Assembly (NCBI GenBank): GCA_947632025.1
Contig: CANRNN010000003.1
Location: forward strand, 62,001-126,000
Direction: 5' to 3'
From: an uncultured Clostridia bacterium
GTDB taxonomy: Bacteria; Bacillota; Clostridia; Oscillospirales; Ruminococcaceae
Length of the DNA: 64,000 nucleotides
Part shown: positions 54,852 through 62,419 of the stretch, in pieces
How positions within the stretch are numbered: the first letter of the stretch is position 1
How the letters are laid out: each line of letters opens with the position of its first letter
Notes under the pieces: generated by a model
What the model saw: the letters and a program-made list of their open reading frames with translations, nothing else
The model's database searches: none
What the model was told of the DNA's origin: nothing
Made by a program: the position numbers and the translations under genes

Positions 54852-55519
54852 TTGATCACCGCCTTGTAGCCCAAGCCGTGAACTGTCTGAATTTCAAACT
54901 CGTCGCAATCGGAAAATTTATCGCGGAGTTTTGTCATATAAACATCGACAGCGCGCGGCGCGGTGTTGGTTTCCGCGTCCCAGAATTCGTCCATAAGCTG
55001 CGTTCGCGTGAACGTCTTTTTCGGGTAGGACAGCAGCTTGTAAATTATGTTGAATTCCCGCGCTGTAAGCGGAATTTCCTGCCCATCGAAAACCGCCGTC
55101 CGTTCGTCCGCGTCAAGCGTTAATTTGCCGATTTCAAGGCGGTGACTTGCGGCAATTTTTGACCGCCTGAGCAGCGCCCCGATACGCAAAAACAGCTCGT
55201 CAAGGTCGATAGGTTTCACCATATAATCGTCTATCCCGATACGATAACCGCGCTGTTTTGACGCGAAATCGTCGCGCGCCGTCATAAACAAAATCGGTAT
55301 ATTTTCATTCAACTCACGCACAGTTTTCGCGAACTCAAACCCGTCAATTTCGGGCATCATAATATCGGAAATCACGAGGTCGAATGTGTTATTATACATT
55401 GCATTATACGCGTCGTTTGCGTTAAGACAGCCCTCCGCAGTATAACCGCTTTGATTTAAAAACGCGCACACCGCATGGTTTAAATCTTTGTCGTCCTCAA
55501 CTACAAGTATTTTGAACAT
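54848..55519 (-). CDS. OmpR/PhoB-family response regulator
   Basis: 223 aa. Receiver with acid pair at 9-10, phosphoacceptor Asp52 (LVISDIMMPEIDG) and Lys in DDYMVKPIDLDE; C-terminal winged helix (PLTAREFNIIYKLLSYPKKT, VDVYMTKLRDKF). The frame is open 10 codons further up, but AAAGGAGG fits the ATG at 55519. Its promoter contains two TTAACA boxes 11 bp apart, suggesting autoregulation. Confidence 0.94.
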   Translation of the reverse strand: MFKILVVEDDKDLNHAVCAFLNQSGYTAEGCLNANDAYNAMYNNTFDLVISDIMMPEIDGFEFAKTVRELNENIPILFMTARDDFASKQRGYRIGIDDYMVKPIDLDELFLRIGALLRRSKIAASHRLEIGKLTLDADERTAVFDGQEIPLTAREFNIIYKLLSYPKKTFTRTQLMDEFWDAETNTAPRAVDVYMTKLRDKFSDCDEFEIQTVHGLGYKAVIK

Positions 55520-55539
55520 TTCCCAACCTCCTTTCTTAT

Positions 55540-55571
55540 ATTGTAGCACATAAATGTTAAAGTTTTGTTAA
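55540..55571 (-). promoter_or_regulatory. Response-regulator operon promoter with TTAACA boxes
   Basis: Minus strand: two direct TTAACA repeats (55571-55566 and 55560-55555, 11-bp period), 9 bp, then -10 TACAAT (55545-55540). There is no clear -35, as in activator-dependent promoters bound by OmpR/PhoP-type regulators. Confidence 0.7.
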
Positions 55572-55586
55572 GATTTTTAAGAAGCT

Positions 55587-55622
55587 GAAAAAATTTTTGA
55601 CCCACATTTTTTAATGCAGGTC
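55587..55622 (-). terminator. Probable terminator of the three-gene small-protein operon
   Basis: Minus strand GACCTGCAT/ATGTGGGTC stem (55622-55599, two G-U pairs) followed by AAAAATTTTTT. Placed between the KKIE-repeat gene and the response-regulator promoter. Confidence 0.5.
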
Positions 55623-55629
55623 GTAAATT

Positions 55630-55854
55630 TTATTTTGCAGAATTTCGCTTTGTAATGCGCTTTTTCGCGTCCTCGGCAGTTTCGCCCTCGTGAGTTAAAA
55701 ACGTATCAACGAATTTATCCTCGATTTTTTTATAACTGCCGACAACTCCATCCTCAATTTTTTTGTAACTGTTGACGACGCCGTTTTCGATTTTCTTATA
55801 GCCCTCAACAACGCCGTTTGCTATCTTTTCGTTTGCTTCAATAAATTTTGACAT
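55630..55854 (-). CDS. Small protein with 11-residue KKIE repeats
   Basis: 74 aa. An imperfect 11-residue unit (consensus GVVxxYKKIEx) is repeated about 3.5 times in residues 13-50, predicted as one amphipathic helix; a short charged C terminus follows (GETAEDAKKRITKR). AAGGAG precedes the ATG. No family recognised with certainty. It is cotranscribed with two small membrane proteins and could lie on the membrane surface. Confidence 0.78.
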   Translation of the reverse strand: MSKFIEANEKIANGVVEGYKKIENGVVNSYKKIEDGVVGSYKKIEDKFVDTFLTHEGETAEDAKKRITKRNSAK

Positions 55855-55888
55855 AACACATTCTCCTTAATCTAAAATTTTTGATACC

Positions 55889-55984
55889 TCAAGCCGTTCT
55901 TTTTCTGCGGATAAAAACTGCAAAAACAGCCGCGATACCCGAAACCACAGTTGCAATTACTGCGGGAATTACAAACTTTTTCAT
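55889..55984 (-). CDS. 31-residue single-helix membrane protein
   Basis: Perfect ribosome site AAGGAGGTG before an ATG at 55984; one hydrophobic helix (FVIPAVIATVVSGIAAVFAVF) then IRRKRTA and stop. Lies between the 122-aa gene (12 bp) and the KKIE gene (34 bp) in the same direction. Small enough to be missed by gene callers; RBS and operon context make it convincing. Confidence 0.72.
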   Translation of the reverse strand: MKKFVIPAVIATVVSGIAAVFAVFIRRKRTA

Positions 55985-55996
55985 ATTTACACCTCC

Positions 55997-56365
55997 TTAC
56001 TTCAAACCAACGCACATCGGTATAAGGCACAGCAGAAGAACTATCCCCGCAAGCCCTACAACAATGCCCAAAATCATCATGTCGAACACCATAACCATGC
56101 ACATTCCGACTCCCAGAACCAGTGCGCCTAATACCCCGAATGCAATTTTCCCGACGGTTTTCGGATTGATTTTCAGCGCAGGTTTTCCGAGAATAACTCG
56201 CCGCGCGATAAATGTTGCAATCAGTACTGCGCCACCTATTGCCGCAAGTATTACTCCTGCCGTGAACGCGTTCCATTCCGGGAGCAAGCACATACACATT
56301 CCCAGCGCGAACGCCAACCCTCCGATAACAGCACCTATCAGTGTGTAAAAATTTGCCTTTTTCAT
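55997..56365 (-). CDS. Four-helix small membrane protein with internal GMCM repeat
   Basis: 122 aa, four membrane helices. The two halves resemble each other (ALGMCMCLLPEW...AGVILAAIGGAVL and VLGVGMCMVMVFD...LGIVVGLAGIVLL), pointing to internal duplication; the 123-aa protein at 52492 carries a third copy. GGAGG precedes the ATG. First gene of an operon with a TTAACA-box promoter matching that of the response regulator. Function unknown. Confidence 0.78.
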   Translation of the reverse strand: MKKANFYTLIGAVIGGLAFALGMCMCLLPEWNAFTAGVILAAIGGAVLIATFIARRVILGKPALKINPKTVGKIAFGVLGALVLGVGMCMVMVFDMMILGIVVGLAGIVLLLCLIPMCVGLK

Positions 56366-56423
56366 AGTAAATACCTCCGTTGTTTAATTTGTGAGTTTTG
56401 TTACTGTCTCACTTGCTGATTGT

Positions 56424-56466
56424 ATTTTACAACACGAATGTTAAATATTTTTTCAAGAATTGTTAA
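56424..56466 (-). promoter_or_regulatory. Small-protein operon promoter with TTAACA boxes
   Basis: Minus strand: TTAACA (56466-56461), a degenerate TGAAAA (56455-56450) and TTAACA (56444-56439), all at 11-bp periods, then 9 bp and -10 TAAAAT (56429-56424). The spacing between box and -10 equals that at the response-regulator promoter. Confidence 0.7.
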
Positions 56467-56475
56467 GGTTTTATT

Positions 56476-56509
56476 AAAAATAAAAAATCGGCAAAAAAGC
56501 ATTCGCCGA
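56476..56509 (-). terminator. Terminator downstream of the tRNA-Arg repeat array
   Basis: Minus strand TCGGC/GCCGA stem with a 12-nt loop (56509-56488) followed by TTTTTTATTTTT. Would end any read-through from the tRNA-Arg unit before the TTAACA promoter. Confidence 0.55.
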
Positions 56510-56583
56510 CCTGTTTTTATCAATTTTTAATTATAAGGCTGTTTTTATTATGATGTTCAACTCCTGTAACTTATTATACAAAA

Positions 56584-56819
56584 AACGTCCCACAGAAACC
56601 TGCGAGACGAACTTGACGCCGGTCATATTGGCTGTCTGACCTTCTATAAAAAGATTAACATTATATCAAAACATTCCCAGCAGAGCAACCTCTGCTGGGA
56701 AAAGGTCAAGGGCATTGCCCTGCTGTCTAACCTTTATAATAAAGATTTCCTTGAAGTCGAGCGAAAACAAAACGTCCCGCAGGCACCTGCGAGACGAACT
56801 TGCTGCCGGTCACACCGGC
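56584..56819 (-). repeat. Array of three two-hairpin tRNA-trailer repeats
   Basis: Unit A adjoins tRNA-Arg: GCCGGT-GTG-ACCGGC (56819-56805), then CGTCTCGCAGG/CCTGCGGGACG (56796-56773) with GTTTTGTTTT. Unit B: AGGGC-AAT-GCCCT (56721-56709) and CCCAGCAGAG/CTCTGCTGGG (56699-56676). Unit C: a decayed GCC...GGC hairpin and CGTCTCGCAGG/CTGTGGGACG ending TTTTTT. Units A and C are one subtype; B matches the copies after tRNA-Glu and tRNA-Gln. Confidence 0.75.
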
Positions 56820-56896
56820 TGGTACGCCAGGAGGGATTCGAACCCCCGACCCTCTGGTTCGTAGCCAGATACTCTATCCAGCTGAGCTACTGGCGC
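56820..56896 (-). tRNA. tRNA-Arg (anticodon ACG)
   Basis: Acceptor GCGCCAG/CTGGCGT, D arm TAGCTCAGCTGGATAGAG, anticodon stem-loop TCTGG-CTACGAA-CCAGA, T arm GGGGGTTCGAATCCCTC, encoded CCA. A34 would be modified to inosine. Confidence 0.95.
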
Positions 56897-56942
56897 ATAT
56901 TATAGTACAAACTCCTACTCCGTTCGTACTGCAACACTATAT

Positions 56943-56971
56943 ATTATAACACATTAGCTGCGGTTTGTCAA
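56943..56971 (-). promoter_or_regulatory. Consensus SigA promoter of tRNA-Arg
   Basis: Minus strand TTGACA (56971-56966), 17 nt, TATAAT (56948-56943). Confidence 0.92.
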
Positions 56972-57006
56972 GGGGGTTTTTCAATTTTTTTGCAAATTCT
57001 TCTTGT

Positions 57007-57252
57007 TTACTTCTTTGCACGCTCCGCAACTATAGAAATCATCTCGCCGACATTCTTCATGCCGCTCACTTCTTTCATTGTAAAGCGCATTCTGAACTCC
57101 TTTTCCACTGCCGAAATAAGGCTTATGTGTTCAAGCGAATCCCACGCCTCAATGTCGTTTGCGGTTGTGTTGTCCGTAAGCACTATGCTGTCGTCGTCAA
57201 ACACATCGCGAAACACTTCCGTCAACCGTTTTCTTACAACTTCTCTGCCCAT
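57007..57252 (-). CDS. Acyl carrier protein of the surface-acylation cluster
   Basis: 81 aa. The motif IEAWDSLEHISLI carries Ser39, the phosphopantetheine site; the WDSL form is typical of ACPs that partner FkbH-like enzymes or D-alanine-type systems, not fatty-acid synthase. ATG at 57258 overlaps the fkbH-like stop, but the RBS fits the ATG at 57252. Last gene of the operon. Confidence 0.9.
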   Translation of the reverse strand: MGREVVRKRLTEVFRDVFDDDSIVLTDNTTANDIEAWDSLEHISLISAVEKEFRMRFTMKEVSGMKNVGEMISIVAERAKK

Positions 57253-57254
57253 TG

Positions 57255-59039
57255 TCATTCTCCTTCGTTTACCTTTATTTGAGTTTCAATAGGCTCAAAG
57301 CCTTCAACGTCCAGTTTCCATACGGTCTGATTTTCGTCCTCGGATACTTTTTCAAAGCCGAATTCTCCGTAAAGCTCCTTTACCATTCCGTTCTTTTTTG
57401 TCGGAAGATAGTAGCCGAAAATTTCCTTTATACCGCGCTTTTTTGCAGAATCCACAAGCTCGTTGAGCATAGCGTATTCCATTTTTCGTTTGAGGACACG
57501 GCAGCTCATAAGCCATAGCTCCATATGCAACTTTTCACCGTCGGTTTTTCCGATAACTACCGAAACAATGCCGTTGTCGCCGAATTTATCTGTCAGCCGC
57601 CCGCAAAGGCGGATATATTCCGGCGACTTTGCCGTGCGTTCCATTTCTTCCTGTGTAAAGCGTTTTGTAGTAAGGTTGAACTGGTTGCTCTTGTTTGTAA
57701 GCTGCGTTATCCGCGGGATATGCACAGGCTCAAAATCCGTTATCTGCGCCCTCATTTCAAGTGACGCGAGAAAATCCTCATAGCTTGCGAACTGCTTTTC
57801 GAGAGCCGCTCTTTCGGCGTTTTCACGGTACATCTCCGCACGGCGGGAATCGTCCTCCGAAAGGTTCGTCGTTTCAAAAAATCCGCACCCGTCAATAGCC
57901 ATAATGCACTCTTCGGGAGTGTCAAAATCAAGCACCGTGACCTCAGGCAGCTGTGCCCTTACTATCGCTCTTTCAGCGGGATTATCGTCTACGAAAACTA
58001 TGCTTTCGGGAAGAAGATTTAATTCCCGTGCGGTTTCTTCGAGATTGCGCCACTTTTCGTCCCAGTTTGCCTTAATGCACGCAAAGTCCTCCGGACGCAG
58101 AACACCGTCAGGGTGATTCAGTCCCTCAAGCGCGTTTTCCGGATCGTTTTTGGAACACACCGTCAACAGCACGCCCAATTTCTTGAATTCTTTAAGATAC
58201 TTCTGCAAACGCAGAAAACTCTGTCCGACGGAGGTTTCGTTTCCTATTTCTATCCCTGCCTGACCGTCGTCGCCGATAACTCCGCCCCAAAGCGTATTGT
58301 CAAGGTCGAGAGCTATGACCTTCTTGTTCCTTCCGAGAACAGAACATATTATCTTCGACAGCGAATACGCAAACGTCGGTATAGCGTCTACTGAGAGAGC
58401 GTATTTATACATGTGCCAGTGCCGCTCCTCATGCCATTTGTAAAGTCCGTAGCTTGCCGCAAGGTAATTTATATCGTGAATATAAAATCCCTTGTGCGTT
58501 TTTGCGTAACCGTAAAGCCGCTCGTTCAGGCGAGTTATGAAGTCCACCATACCGTAAGAGCAGCCTGCCTCACGGTTTCCGAGAAGCCTCTGCGGCGGCA
58601 GCTCGAAATTATTCTGGATTATCGGGCAGCCGAATTTTTCGCTTATGGAGTCCCACATTCGTTCAAAACGCGAATATTCCCGCGAGAGCTTCTCCCCGAC
58701 GGAATTTTCCGATTCGAGAACATCGGGCGTTTCCTCGATATTCCGATAGCTTGTGTGGATAAACGCAAGCTCCGGCTTGAACGAGATAAGCTCCTCACTC
58801 GGAAACACGGCGTCGTTGAAATACATATTGTACTCGCTTTCCCAAAACGTCGGGATTATCCCTCTGTCGCGCAGAAAAAGCTCCAGCACTTTCACAATAT
58901 CGGAAGTCGTCGAGCCGCCGAAAACCGCTATACGAAGCGGTATCCCGCCGCTTTCCGACTCTTTCAGCTTTCGGAGGAGCTTTTTCTTTGAAAGCATTAT
59001 CATATCCGAGTCGAACGGAAAACGAAGTTCTTCAAGCAT
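57255..59039 (-). CDS. FkbH-like HAD-IIIC enzyme
   Basis: 594 aa. N-terminal SGNH-like region (RIAVFGGSTTSDIVKVLELF), a central HAD domain with nucleophile Asp in VIALDLDNTLWGGVIG and acid motif SIVFVDDNPAER, and a C-terminal GNAT-like part (LWLMSCRVLKRKMEYAML). FkbH proteins take 1,3-bisphosphoglycerate and load a glyceryl unit onto an ACP. The ACP gene overlaps its stop, so it probably charges that ACP. Other acyl groups cannot be excluded. Confidence 0.86.
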   Translation of the reverse strand: MLEELRFPFDSDMIMLSKKKLLRKLKESESGGIPLRIAVFGGSTTSDIVKVLELFLRDRGIIPTFWESEYNMYFNDAVFPSEELISFKPELAFIHTSYRNIEETPDVLESENSVGEKLSREYSRFERMWDSISEKFGCPIIQNNFELPPQRLLGNREAGCSYGMVDFITRLNERLYGYAKTHKGFYIHDINYLAASYGLYKWHEERHWHMYKYALSVDAIPTFAYSLSKIICSVLGRNKKVIALDLDNTLWGGVIGDDGQAGIEIGNETSVGQSFLRLQKYLKEFKKLGVLLTVCSKNDPENALEGLNHPDGVLRPEDFACIKANWDEKWRNLEETARELNLLPESIVFVDDNPAERAIVRAQLPEVTVLDFDTPEECIMAIDGCGFFETTNLSEDDSRRAEMYRENAERAALEKQFASYEDFLASLEMRAQITDFEPVHIPRITQLTNKSNQFNLTTKRFTQEEMERTAKSPEYIRLCGRLTDKFGDNGIVSVVIGKTDGEKLHMELWLMSCRVLKRKMEYAMLNELVDSAKKRGIKEIFGYYLPTKKNGMVKELYGEFGFEKVSEDENQTVWKLDVEGFEPIETQIKVNEGE

Positions 59040-59057
59040 AATGGATCTCCTTGAAAA

Positions 59058-60902
59058 TCAGTAAATTTCGGGAAGTTCATGGCGGTTCGGACCCATTGCC
59101 GAGAACGTGTTCCACATAAACAGCAAGTCCGTTATTTCCTTTTCCTTGCAGAATTCCGAAACGGATTTCTGGAAATATCTCATATCAACTACCCATATTT
59201 CTTCAAAGGAATTTGTGAGGTTCGCGGTGAGGGCGTTGCCGTAGCTGTCTTTTATCATAAGTAACTTACGTCCGTTATGGCAGTCTGTCTTGACGTGTGT
59301 CACAACGTCGTCCGTTCCTATAAACACAAGATAATATTCCGAGGCATTCAGGCTCTGCAAATTGAGTATAAGCCGTCTGTCCGTGCGCTCGTTGGTCATA
59401 TCGGAATTATAGTAGTCTGTCGTGTAGGAATTGGTGGGCTTGTAAAGCGTAAACGTTTCGGGGTGATTCTTTATTGACGGGTGGTAGCCGCTGTATCGGT
59501 TCATTGAGCCTAAAAATCCGTCACGCGTTTCCACCTCATAGGTAGACAGGTCGGGCACGGGAGCGTTCGCGGTCCTTGCAAACTCCTGCGCCGCGTAGAA
59601 TGCTCCGAGCGAAGTCCAGTGGTGGTCGGTTTTTAGATAAATATCCTCATTGACGTGCTGTGAAAGCACCGAATATGCGTCCACGGGAGTTATGCCCTCC
59701 AGCTTGCTGTAAAGGTAGTCGATCATCGGCTTTTCCTCTGCGGAAGCGTTCTTGTATTCCTCCGGCAGGTAGAACGACACCGCCGTCGGCGCAATAAGGG
59801 CATACATATCCACGTCAGGAAGAAGCTCCTTGAAGTGATTCATATACGACGCACATTCGTCGGCGGTACTTTTACCCGCGCCGAACAGTGACATTCCGCG
59901 TCCCGACGGCAGAACAAGCACTGAACCGGACATTTCCGCACCGTCCTCATGCTGTTCGGGAACTTCCTGCTGAGCGCTGCTCGATGAACTTTGAGATGTA
60001 CCGGAAGTGCTCTGTGAGGAACTGCCGCTCACATCTAAGGCTTTGCTTGATGTGTTCACAGGATTCTTGAAGCTTGTTGACTGTGACGTAACGTTTGCGG
60101 TCGGCGGAACGTCGTCCGAGGGCTTTATCGGGTCGCCGACTATCGCGACTCCGCCCTTGTACGGTATTCCGATAATCGCGCGGAACGACGCTATCATATC
60201 CTTGAACGTGCTTCTCAAAGGCACGGTATCATTGTAGAACGCTGCGAATTTTTCGGTGAACTCGCCTTTGAAATAACTATCCCATGTAAACGTAGGGCAC
60301 TTGTTCAAATCACGGAATTCCTCATAGGAAACCGTCGGGCGCTTGCCGAACGTCATAAACAGCGTACAGAACACAAACACGACCATAACCGCCGAGATAT
60401 TGAACACGCGAAAAGCATTCTCGCGGCGCTTGCTTTGCTCCTGAATACGTTTTTTGCGCAAGCGAAGCCGCTCGTCCTGCGTCATAGCGTGCTTTTGCTG
60501 CTGGTCGGGGCTTTGTTTTTTCGGCGAAGCGTCGGGATTTGTGTTGATGGTGCGCGGGCTGATATTGCTCGTTCTATGTGTCCCGCCTGATGTACCTTCC
60601 GAAGCCGGACGTGTTCCCTGCCGCCCTGTCATAAGAGGATTGTCGGGATTTTTCCGCACAGTCGGAGAAGATGTTTTTCTCGGTACATTTTCCGAAGCAC
60701 GGGCTGACGCTCTTTTTTCGGAGTTTGCCGCGGAATTTGCCGAATCCGCGAGATGCTTTGCCTGCTCTGACTGCGCTTTGCGCCTTGCGGCGATATGCTC
60801 CGGATCAAGCTGTCTTGCGCGCTCGCTGTCGCGGTTGTCATTATGTGAAAGATTGCGTGTCTGTTCTGAACGCTCTGAGGCACGTTTTTTATTGTTGTCC
60901 AT
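59058..60902 (-). CDS. DHHW-family (AlgJ/AlgX-like) surface-polymer acyltransferase
   Basis: 614 aa. A long, charged, Ser/Arg/Asn-rich cytoplasmic N terminus (1-165), one membrane helix (about 169-190) and an outside domain. A Ser/Gln/Thr-rich linker (about 265-320) precedes the SGNH-like core with the LKTDHHWTSLGAFYAA motif. Family members with MBOAT partners complete acyl transfer to exported polysaccharide. Follows the MBOAT gene by 12 bp. The N-terminal extension is unusual. Confidence 0.85.
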   Translation of the reverse strand: MDNNKKRASERSEQTRNLSHNDNRDSERARQLDPEHIAARRKAQSEQAKHLADSANSAANSEKRASARASENVPRKTSSPTVRKNPDNPLMTGRQGTRPASEGTSGGTHRTSNISPRTINTNPDASPKKQSPDQQQKHAMTQDERLRLRKKRIQEQSKRRENAFRVFNISAVMVVFVFCTLFMTFGKRPTVSYEEFRDLNKCPTFTWDSYFKGEFTEKFAAFYNDTVPLRSTFKDMIASFRAIIGIPYKGGVAIVGDPIKPSDDVPPTANVTSQSTSFKNPVNTSSKALDVSGSSSQSTSGTSQSSSSSAQQEVPEQHEDGAEMSGSVLVLPSGRGMSLFGAGKSTADECASYMNHFKELLPDVDMYALIAPTAVSFYLPEEYKNASAEEKPMIDYLYSKLEGITPVDAYSVLSQHVNEDIYLKTDHHWTSLGAFYAAQEFARTANAPVPDLSTYEVETRDGFLGSMNRYSGYHPSIKNHPETFTLYKPTNSYTTDYYNSDMTNERTDRRLILNLQSLNASEYYLVFIGTDDVVTHVKTDCHNGRKLLMIKDSYGNALTANLTNSFEEIWVVDMRYFQKSVSEFCKEKEITDLLFMWNTFSAMGPNRHELPEIY

Positions 60903-60914
60903 TATTTCTCCCCC

Positions 60915-62348
60915 TTAATAATTCCAGTACAGGAACACATTTGTCGTTGCGTCCACGAGAAGCACGCTTGAAAGCAGCAGAAGTCCCACGCTTAAAACCG
61001 TTCCCGAAACAGAAACAAGCGATTTTACGTTCTCCGATTTTTGCGAAAGCTTCTTGAATCCGTCAACAAGCGGGAACGAGCAGATCACCGCCGCAATAAC
61101 AAGGAACAGATTGTTCGCCATTAACATTTCTACCGTCATATCCGACCAGCCGTTGGCATTTGTGGGGAGCAGGCACTTCAGGAAAGTTCCGAGGTTCCCC
61201 AGATCCTCGAAGAAGAATATCCCGAATCCTATGGTGATGACCAGCTTTGTGTATATATGCCGTATCAGCATCGGGATCTTCGCTATTCTCTTCTTTCCCA
61301 GAGCTGTTTCAAACATTATAAAGCAGCCGTAGTACAGTCCCCAGATTATGTAGTTCCAGTTTGCGCCGTGCCATATTCCCGTACAGAGCCACACGAGGAA
61401 AAGGCTCGTGTACTTGTTGCGTATTCCGAACACGGGTATAGGCAGCAGATAATCACGGAAGAACGACCCCAGCGAAATATGCCATCTCTGCCAGAATTCC
61501 GTAATATCCTTGCACAGATACGGGTGGTTGAAGTTTTCATTAAAGTGGAATCCGAAGATGCGCCCCAGACCGATCGCCATATCGGAATATCCCGAAAAGT
61601 CAAAATATACATAAAGAGAATATACTATGACGCCGTACCACGCCCCAAGGATCGTAAGCCCCGAAATATCATTCTTGCCTATTGTGCTGTCAACTATCCT
61701 GTAGAGCTGGTTGGCGAGGATAACTTTCTTCGCAAGTCCCATTATGAATCTGGATATTCCCGTGCTTATATCGGCAACAGTCGAGCGGCGGTTATCTATC
61801 TCCTCCGCGATAGTGCTGTAGCGCACGATAGGTCCCGCAATAAGCTGCGGGAACAGGCAGATGTACAAAAGCAGCTTGTAAAAGCTCAACTGCGGCTTGA
61901 CTTTCTCCCAGTAACAGTCGATAACGTAGGACATCACCTGAAACGTGTAGAAGCTTATTCCTATCATCGGCACGATATCCGGCACGGGAAGCTCCGCGCC
62001 GAATATCCCGTTGATATTTGTCACTACAAACCGGCTGTATTTGAAAACCCCTATCATACCTATATTGAACACCAGACTTACCGCGAGAAGTATCTTGCGG
62101 CGGAGCGTAGGCGTGGAAAGGTCTTTTTTAAGTTCAACTCTTGTAGGCGAAACTCCCATTCCGAGAAAATAGTTCACCACAGCCGAAAGCAGCAGATACA
62201 GCACTCTCACCGGCTCTCCCCACGAATAGAACAGCAGCGAAAACACGATAAGGACGCCGTTTTTCCCCTTCAAAGGCTTGATAAGAAAGTAGAAAAGCAT
62301 ACACAAAGGCAAAAAAGCGTACAGAAAGATCAAGCTTGAAAATACCAT
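60915..62348 (-). CDS. MBOAT-family O-acyltransferase (AlgI/PatA/DltB-like)
   Basis: 477 aa, about ten membrane helices. The catalytic His lies in CTGIWHGANWNYIIWG; FWQRWHISLGSFFRDYLLPI is the conserved AlgI/DltB block. It moves acyl groups from a cytoplasmic donor through the membrane. GGGGAG precedes the ATG. First gene of the four-gene operon. Confidence 0.93.
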   Translation of the reverse strand: MVFSSLIFLYAFLPLCMLFYFLIKPLKGKNGVLIVFSLLFYSWGEPVRVLYLLLSAVVNYFLGMGVSPTRVELKKDLSTPTLRRKILLAVSLVFNIGMIGVFKYSRFVVTNINGIFGAELPVPDIVPMIGISFYTFQVMSYVIDCYWEKVKPQLSFYKLLLYICLFPQLIAGPIVRYSTIAEEIDNRRSTVADISTGISRFIMGLAKKVILANQLYRIVDSTIGKNDISGLTILGAWYGVIVYSLYVYFDFSGYSDMAIGLGRIFGFHFNENFNHPYLCKDITEFWQRWHISLGSFFRDYLLPIPVFGIRNKYTSLFLVWLCTGIWHGANWNYIIWGLYYGCFIMFETALGKKRIAKIPMLIRHIYTKLVITIGFGIFFFEDLGNLGTFLKCLLPTNANGWSDMTVEMLMANNLFLVIAAVICSFPLVDGFKKLSQKSENVKSLVSVSGTVLSVGLLLLSSVLLVDATTNVFLYWNY

Positions 62349-62390
62349 GTTTTATTCTCCCCATTTTTAGACATTTTATAATATAGTATT

Positions 62391-62419
62391 ATTATAGCGC
62401 AAAAAAACTCACTTGTCAA
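62391..62419 (-). promoter_or_regulatory. Consensus SigA promoter of the MBOAT-DHHW-FkbH-ACP operon
   Basis: Minus strand TTGACA (62419-62414), 17 nt, TATAAT (62396-62391), about 40 bp before the MBOAT ATG. The remaining gap to dpaA (62420-62572) is AT-rich with no clear SigA promoter for dpaA. Confidence 0.88.

Noticed and set aside
51475-56819. Spaced repeats suspected to be a CRISPR array
   Set aside because: Units are self-complementary hairpins of differing sequence, not identical direct repeats with unique spacers, and no cas genes are present.
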